NCBI RefSeq assembly: GCF_009907385.1
Contig: NZ_JAAATR010000056.1
Span: 62,001-126,000, forward strand
Reading direction: 5' to 3'
DNA: 64,000 bases
Source of the DNA: Atlantibacter hermannii
GTDB lineage: Bacteria > Pseudomonadota > Gammaproteobacteria > Enterobacterales > Enterobacteriaceae
The notes beneath the pieces are model-generated. The model was not told where the DNA came from. It saw only the letters and a list, made by a program, of their open reading frames with translations, and made no database searches. The stretch's first letter is position 1. Each line of letters opens with the position of its first letter. The position numbers were made by a program, and so were the translations under genes. Shown here piece by piece: positions 59,025 to 64,000 of this stretch.

Positions 59025-62000
59025 AGATATACAGATGACGGGATATTTGGCCGGGGCTGGCGGACAGCCTTTGAAACCCGCGTCGTCAGGGAGGCTGAAT
59101 ATACCTGCTTTTATGATGAAGGCGGACGCGAACTCCGTTTTATCTGCCCGGAACCGGGAGAGGCAGGTTTCAGTCCTGATGAAGGAATATTGTTTGCGCA
59201 GAATGAACAGGGGCTGATCGTTATTGGTAATCTGGATGGTTCAGTGTGGCGACTCTATGTTCCACATCCGTCTAAGCCGGAACATCTGCGGCTGCTGATG
59301 CTGTCCGATGAATACGGTAATGGATTGCAACTCCATTATGACCAACAGGATCGTCTGCACGCCATTACGGATACCGAAGAAAGCCTGCGGCTGGTACTGC
59401 ATTACCAGAACCTGCAATTCCCGCTGCGTCCGACCCGGATCACTGAACAGACTGCCTCCGCTGACAGCCACACCGGTGAACCCGTACAGCGCCTGCTGAT
59501 GCGCTACGACTATACCTCACAGGGGCATCTCTGCCGCGTAACGGATGCAGACGGGGTGTGTCTGCGCGAGTTTGATTATACAGCTGAAACGCTGATGAGC
59601 GGGCACCGGATGCCGGGCGGCGCATATTATCGCTACCAGTGGCAACCCTTCAGCGATGGCTGGCGGGTTGTGGGGTATGACGCCACCAGTGGCGAAAATG
59701 CCCGGATTGACTATGACATGGCGCAGCGTGTGACCACTGTGACGCACGGCGGAGGGCAGACTCACCGGCACGAGTGGAATGACCGTTATCTGGTGGAAAA
59801 ATATACCGATGAAGCCGGACAACGCTGGTGCTATGAATGGAATGATAACGATCTTCTGTCCCGTACTGTTGATCCCGCCGGGGCCGCCAGAGAATATCAC
59901 TATGATAACGCAGGTAATCTGACGACAGAAACCGACCCCCTGGGGCGAACGGTATGCACCCGCTGGCTCGAAGACCGGGCGCTGCCTGCACAGGTCACCG
60001 GGCCTGACGGGAGCACGCATCAGTATTTTTATGATGAGCATTATGGACTGCGCGCGGAAATTGATGCGCTGGGCCAGTGCTGTTACTACCAGCGCGATGC
60101 CTGGGGACAGGTGGCGGCATTTACGGATGAGAAAGGCGGTGTGCAGCGGTTTACTTATAATGCGCGCGGGCAAGTCAGCAGTGCGCAGGACTGTTCAGGT
60201 AAAACGACGCAGTACCGCTTTGATGAGGCTTACCGCCTGGCGGAAGAAACAGACGCCGCAGGGGAAAGTACGCATTATGAATACAGTCTGGCCGGACGAC
60301 TGGTGAGGGTACTCCGCGCTGAAGGCCTGGTGACCAGCCTGAGCTGGACGCCACAGGGGCAACCGGAAAGTTACCGGGAGGGATTCAACAATCCGGTTCG
60401 CTGGCAGTATGACCGTTGCGGACGTCTGAGCGTGGTGACCGATCCGCTGGGCCATACTGTCCGGCGTGAATACGATGAGCGTAACAGGCTGACACGACTG
60501 TATAACGAAAATGGCGAAATGTACCGGTTTGTCCGGGGCGTGAATGATCGTCTGTACGAAGAGCACGGGCTGGATGGCGTCATCACCCGTTATGAATACG
60601 ATGAATGCGATCGGGTTATCAGCAAAACCCGGGCGGCCGGAACACCGGATGCACTGATGCATGCCTGGCAGTATGATCCGGCGGGGAATGTGGTGGAAAA
60701 ACGCACGCCGGACGGGCGCACGACATACCATTATTCTGCCGCAGGCAATCTGACCGGGGCGCTGTTTTATCCGGCAGGCCACGATGAGCGCGGCGAGGCC
60801 CTGCCGTCGCAAAAAATAAAACTGGATTATGACCGGCTGGGGCGACTGACGGCAGAAGAAAACGCGACAGGGCGGGTAAGCTACGAACTGGATGCGCTGG
60901 GCAACCGCACCGCGGTGCGGCTCCCGGATGGCCGCCATCTGAAGACGCTGTACTATGGCAGCGGACACGCCCTGAACATCCGCCTGGATGACAGACTCAT
61001 CACTGAATTCAGCCGTGATAACCTGCACCGGGAAATCAGCCGCACGCAGGGGGCGAGCCTGACGATGCGCACCCGGTATGACAGACCGGGGCGACCGGAA
61101 CGCCGGGAAATTTACCGCCGGGAAGACCCGATGCGCCCGGCAGAAGCGTGGCACTGGCAGTACGATACCCGCCATAACCTGCTGAGTGAAACGCAAATCT
61201 GCGATTACCGCTATCAGGGTTACAGCTATGATGAGGCAGACCATCTTCTGCGCCAGGACACCAGTTTTCGGGGGAGCAGTTACTGGCAGTATGACCCGGC
61301 GGGGAATCCGCTGGAGGCATCACAGTCAGGGCAGCCGCTGAAGCATAATCGGCAGCATCAGCTCCGGCAGAAAGCCTGCGCTTATGATGTTTATGGTCGT
61401 CTGATCCAGAAGCCGGGGCCGGGCGGGATATGGCATTACCGATACGACAGTGAACACCGGATGACGGAAGCGGTGATGGAAGCGCCCACAGCGACGGGAA
61501 CGGGCAGCACGCGGCATGAAGTGTATTTCAGCTATGATCCGCTGGGAAGGCGAACGGAAAAACGCAGCCTGGTGAAGGTGTATGAGAAGGGAGAGGGTTG
61601 TGTAAAGGAAACGCAGCAGATAACGCGGTTTGTGTGGGAAGGGCTGCGGCTGCTGGCGGAGGAGCGGAACGGATTGCCGCTGGTGTATGTGTATGAAAAT
61701 GCAGGCAGCTATACGCCGCTGGCGAGGATATATGGCAGTGGAGAGACGCAGCGTGTGGATTATTACCGTTGCGGGCAGAACGGGATGCCACAGGCGCTGA
61801 CGGATGAAGAGGGGCAACTGCACTGGCGTCTGGAAGCGGACGCATGGGGAGAAACGCAGGCGGAATATGCCGATGAAAGTGGCCACCGATGGATCAAAGA
61901 GTGGAGCCATGCCCCGGAGGAGAACCTGCGGTTTGCAGGACAGTATCTGGACAGGGAAACAGGGCTTCACTACAATACTTTCAGGTATTATGCGCCTGAT

Positions 62001-62459
62001 ATGGGAAGGTTTATCACACCGGACCCGATTGGGCTGGCGGGGGGACTGAACTTATATGCTTATGCGCTTAATCCATTAAGTTGGATAGATCCACTCGGTC
62101 TGACCGCATGTGGGCCAAATAAGAAAACTACATACGAGGGTTTCAGTCGAAGAGATGCATTTAGGCAAGCTAAGCGCGATGCTGGAATACCAATGAGCCA
62201 GCAACCTAAGGCAATTACAAGACCTGAATTATTAGATGGTAGTGGCAAAGTTATTATTGGTAAAAACGGCCAGCCAATAAAAACAAGACAATATGAATTT
62301 ATTGATGGCAATGGTAAATCTGTTTTTATACAGGAACATAGTTTAGGTCACACCAAAGCTACTCCAGGGCATGGAGCAGAGCCACACTTTAATGTTCGGC
62401 CACCTGAAAATCTGAATACGGGTAGTGTGCCCGGAACTCATGGTCATTATAATTTTTAG
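59025..62459 (+). CDS. Rhs family protein, 5'-truncated, with nuclease-like toxin tip
   Basis: A long RHS/YD-repeat protein. Homology starts abruptly at RYTDDGIFGRGWRTAFETRV (59025) with no start codon; the first possible one is TTG at 59190 (1089 residues). The usual N-terminal 250-300 residues (PAAR and clade-specific part) are absent and a stop lies at 58965. The YD-repeat shell is intact up to RYYAPDMGRFITPDPIGLAG and the cleavage-site motif WIDPLGL. The variable tip (about 118 residues from 62103) is AT-rich and ends EHSLGH...PHFNVRP...GTHGHYNF, resembling HNH/Endo VII-type toxins with three conserved His. An intact candidate immunity gene follows after 7 bases. Likely a silent or donor toxin module. 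Confidence 0.82.
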   Translation, partial: RYTDDGIFGRGWRTAFETRVVREAEYTCFYDEGGRELRFICPEPGEAGFSPDEGILFAQNEQGLIVIGNLDGSVWRLYVPHPSKPEHLRLLMLSDEYGNGLQLHYDQQDRLHAITDTEESLRLVLHYQNLQFPLRPTRITEQTASADSHTGEPVQRLLMRYDYTSQGHLCRVTDADGVCLREFDYTAETLMSGHRMPGGAYYRYQWQPFSDGWRVVGYDATSGENARIDYDMAQRVTTVTHGGGQTHRHEWNDRYLVEKYTDEAGQRWCYEWNDNDLLSRTVDPAGAAREYHYDNAGNLTTETDPLGRTVCTRWLEDRALPAQVTGPDGSTHQYFYDEHYGLRAEIDALGQCCYYQRDAWGQVAAFTDEKGGVQRFTYNARGQVSSAQDCSGKTTQYRFDEAYRLAEETDAAGESTHYEYSLAGRLVRVLRAEGLVTSLSWTPQGQPESYREGFNNPVRWQYDRCGRLSVVTDPLGHTVRREYDERNRLTRLYNENGEMYRFVRGVNDRLYEEHGLDGVITRYEYDECDRVISKTRAAGTPDALMHAWQYDPAGNVVEKRTPDGRTTYHYSAAGNLTGALFYPAGHDERGEALPSQKIKLDYDRLGRLTAEENATGRVSYELDALGNRTAVRLPDGRHLKTLYYGSGHALNIRLDDRLITEFSRDNLHREISRTQGASLTMRTRYDRPGRPERREIYRREDPMRPAEAWHWQYDTRHNLLSETQICDYRYQGYSYDEADHLLRQDTSFRGSSYWQYDPAGNPLEASQSGQPLKHNRQHQLRQKACAYDVYGRLIQKPGPGGIWHYRYDSEHRMTEAVMEAPTATGTGSTRHEVYFSYDPLGRRTEKRSLVKVYEKGEGCVKETQQITRFVWEGLRLLAEERNGLPLVYVYENAGSYTPLARIYGSGETQRVDYYRCGQNGMPQALTDEEGQLHWRLEADAWGETQAEYADESGHRWIKEWSHAPEENLRFAGQYLDRETGLHYNTFRYYAPDMGRFITPDPIGLAGGLNLYAYALNPLSWIDPLGLTACGPNKKTTYEGFSRRDAFRQAKRDAGIPMSQQPKAITRPELLDGSGKVIIGKNGQPIKTRQYEFIDGNGKSVFIQEHSLGHTKATPGHGAEPHFNVRPPENLNTGSVPGTHGHYNF

Positions 62460-62466
62460 AGGGTAT

Positions 62467-62862
62467 ATGAATATCATTGATATTATTCATCCTAATCCAT
62501 TTTTACATTCACTGTTTCCTCAAGGATTGGCTGAAGATGTTTTGATCGGGAATATAGAATTTGATTCTGGAGGACACTCCTGGATAACAATTCACACTAA
62601 TCAACAAAATCACTCAAGTGTGAAGAAGTGGGGTGTTTATGGAAAAGATTACAATACAATCGCAATAAAATTGTCAATATGCAATCTAACTAAATTCTCA
62701 CTTTCCGGGTGGTTTTCCGCTAATTATTTTCCTGTTGAGATAACAAAAGGAAACGATAATAAATATATCTTTCGGCAGAAAAGTAAGGATTTTTACATAG
62801 AGATAGAAGCTGAATATTTCTCTTTTCATAGTTGTAGTACGTATTTAAACTCTGAAAATTAG
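62467..62862 (+). CDS. Candidate immunity protein for the Rhs toxin tip
   Basis: A 131-residue AT-rich cytoplasmic protein with no signal peptide or membrane segment, beginning MNIIDIIHPNPFLHSLF. The ATG at 62467 is chosen because AGAGGGT lies just upstream; the frame extends 14 codons into rhs but without a ribosome site. It starts 7 bases after the toxin stop, the standard place for the cognate immunity gene, and has the same low GC as the toxin tip. The pattern of hydrophobic strands with a KW near the centre recalls small immunity families such as Imm50, but I cannot confirm this. Confidence 0.7.
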   Translation: MNIIDIIHPNPFLHSLFPQGLAEDVLIGNIEFDSGGHSWITIHTNQQNHSSVKKWGVYGKDYNTIAIKLSICNLTKFSLSGWFSANYFPVEITKGNDNKYIFRQKSKDFYIEIEAEYFSFHSCSTYLNSEN

Positions 62863-62881
62863 TCTTATTTCCAAACAAAAA

Positions 62882-62919
62882 CCGGGAAAACCTCAAATCT
62901 TCCCGGCTTGTTTTTATTT
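62882..62919 (+). terminator. Terminator after the rhs-immunity pair
   Basis: CCGGGAA pairs with TTCCCGG over an 11-base loop and is followed by CTTGTTTTTATTT. It overlaps the end of the SymE-like remnant on the other strand. Confidence 0.8.
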
Positions 62920-63208
62920 ATCCAACTTTTTTCAGCACATCAGCCATCCCGCTTTTAATCCCCTTCACCATCTGTCGCACCTGATAAAGCTGCTCGCGCA
63001 GCTCCTGCACCTCGTCGCCGTCGGCGATTAGCACGATACACCCCTCCGAAATCTTCACGGTAACACCCCGTCCGGTGTCAAAACCCGCCTCAGCCAGCCA
63101 GTCGCCCTTGAGGTGCTGGCTGGGGAGCGGTGAATAATACCGGGCTATACCGGTTGCGCAATCTTTGCACTTCTCTGCTTTTCAACTAAACCCTACTTTC
63201 ACCATCAT
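62918..63208 (-). pseudogene. SymE-like toxin remnant with an in-frame stop
   Basis: On the minus strand a 97-codon frame from ATG 63208 to TAA 62918 encodes a SymE-family protein. The core YYSPLPSQHLKGDWLAEAGF, then TGRGVTVKISEGCIVLIADG, matches the AbrB-like SymE fold (LKG-WL-AGF and GCI-L motifs). The N-terminal part MMVKVGFS is cut by TGA at 63182-63184 (codon 9), after which the frame is open to the end without a good new start. SymE is an SOS-induced type I toxin in E. coli. SymE-like genes often lie beside rhs loci. The start overlaps the ribosome-site region of the next gene on the other strand. Confidence 0.75.
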
Positions 63209-63220
63209 AAAGGAACGCTG

Positions 63221-63835
63221 ATGAAATCCACCCGCCCACGCTTTCTTAACGCAGGCATCATGCTGCTGGCATTACTGCTGATTTTCACCGCTTTCTACAC
63301 CGAGCGCCGGCTCACCTGGCTGCTCGAAGTGATGCCGCTTTTTGTCATCGCGCCCATCCTCTGGGTCACCGCCAGACGCTACCCGCTCACGCCCCTGCTC
63401 TATTCACTTATTTTTATCGGCTGCGTTTCTCTGATCGTCGGCGGGATGTATTCCTACGCCCGCGTTCCCGTCGGTTTTTATCTTCAGGAGTGGCTGGGCG
63501 TCGATCGCAATCCCTATGACCGTATCGGTCACGTACTTCAGGGGCTGGTTGTATCGCTGTCGGCGCGGGAAGTTTTGCTGCGCGGCGACTATCGGCTCGG
63601 CGCTAAGATGCTGGGCTTTGTGGTGTGCAGCGTCACGCTTGCCATCAGCGCGTTTTACGAGCTGATTGAATGGTGGGTCGCGCTGATCCTCGGCAAGGAC
63701 GCGGATGATTTCCTCGGCACCCAGGGCGATGAATGGGACACCCAGGCCGATATGCTGTGCGCTCTGCTGGGTGCAATGATCTCGGTGTTCATCCTTGGCC
63801 GCTGGCATTCTCGCCAGATTGAACAGCTAATCTAA
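63221..63835 (+). CDS. YjdF-family (DUF2238) inner membrane protein
   Basis: A 204-residue membrane protein with about six hydrophobic segments, of the DUF2238 family that includes E. coli YjdF. Family features are GGMYSYARVPVGFYLQEWLG, NPYDRIGHVLQGLV, AISAFYELIEWWVALILG and GTQGDEWDTQADMLCALLGA (acidic and His residues in or near the membrane). The function is unknown. AAGGA lies 6 bases before the ATG. Its base composition is like the core chromosome, so it may mark the return to the backbone. The 165 bases after it hold only an AT-rich promoter-like end. Confidence 0.85.
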   Translation: MKSTRPRFLNAGIMLLALLLIFTAFYTERRLTWLLEVMPLFVIAPILWVTARRYPLTPLLYSLIFIGCVSLIVGGMYSYARVPVGFYLQEWLGVDRNPYDRIGHVLQGLVVSLSAREVLLRGDYRLGAKMLGFVVCSVTLAISAFYELIEWWVALILGKDADDFLGTQGDEWDTQADMLCALLGAMISVFILGRWHSRQIEQLI

Positions 63836-64000
63836 TGCCCCGCGCTATGATTCTTCCCTGACCTTTATGCGATCCCACGCCATCGAGCAGCGATCGTAAG
63901 GATCTGTCTGCCCTCCAGCCAGTCAAATCAATAATTGCAATCCCGCTCACAAAATCACCAGGTTAATTATCGATCAACATCACATTAATAATTCTTTAAC

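Noticed and set aside
58657..59217. Two short + strand frames before rhs (82 and 97 codons)
   Set aside because: No ribosome site or homology. The second runs over the start of the rhs homology in another frame.
56241..64000. A direct repeat of the tRNA-Phe 3' end marking the right end of an island
   Set aside because: No copy of the GGTTCGATTCC...CACCA end was seen in the remaining sequence, so the island's right end is not defined.

Overview
The window is a piece of an enterobacterial chromosome (family Enterobacteriaceae, Salmonella/Citrobacter/Enterobacter-like). The evidence is near E. coli-level protein identity and the gene order sfsA-dksA-gluQ-pcnB-folK-panBCD, cueO-speED, acnB-lpd-aceFE-pdhR-aroP, ampED-nadC-ppdD-hofBC-guaC-coaE-zapD-yacG-mutT. 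I do not assign a genus. No plasmid, prophage, IS element or CRISPR array was recognised.

Layout. 1-6.1 kb: sfsA (3' end only), dksA, gluQ, pcnB (with an AUU start codon), folK and the pantothenate genes panB, panC, panD. 6.1-11 kb: yadE deacetylase, yadI EIIA, the yadGH ABC exporter, carbonic anhydrase and hpt. 11-17.5 kb: PQQ glucose dehydrogenase (with a CRP site), copper oxidase cueO (with a CueR promoter), yacC and speED. 17.6-21.6 kb: a four-gene catabolic operon (KdgT-type permease, sugar-acid kinase, PdxA2-type dehydrogenase, DeoR regulator) likely for D-threonate or D-erythronate. 21.7-28.4 kb: yacL, an unknown exported protein, acnB and a DUF3300/DUF2950 pair of exported proteins. 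28.4-37.5 kb: the pyruvate dehydrogenase genes (lpd, aceF, aceE) with pdhR and its perfect operator, then aroP. 37.5-46.7 kb: ampE/ampD, nadC, the ppdD-hofB-hofC type IV pilus genes, guaC (with an ERIC repeat upstream), coaE, zapD, yacG and mutT.

At 46.66 kb synteny breaks: mutT is followed not by secA but by yggN, and the next genes (yggL, trmB, mutY, yggX, mltC, nupG, speC, yqgA, tRNA-Phe) lie near 66-67 min on the E. coli map, while mutT lies near 2.4 min. The orientation at the junction is what one inversion of the oriC-containing segment would give, and the two endpoints are nearly equidistant from oriC.

From 56.2 kb, downstream of tRNA-Phe, lies an accessory region with mosaic base composition: a multiply broken tyrosine recombinase, a PixA/AidA-family protein, unassigned AT-rich DNA, a 5'-truncated rhs gene with an intact variable toxin tip and a candidate immunity gene, and a SymE-like toxin remnant with an in-frame stop. 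A YjdF-type membrane protein ends the window.
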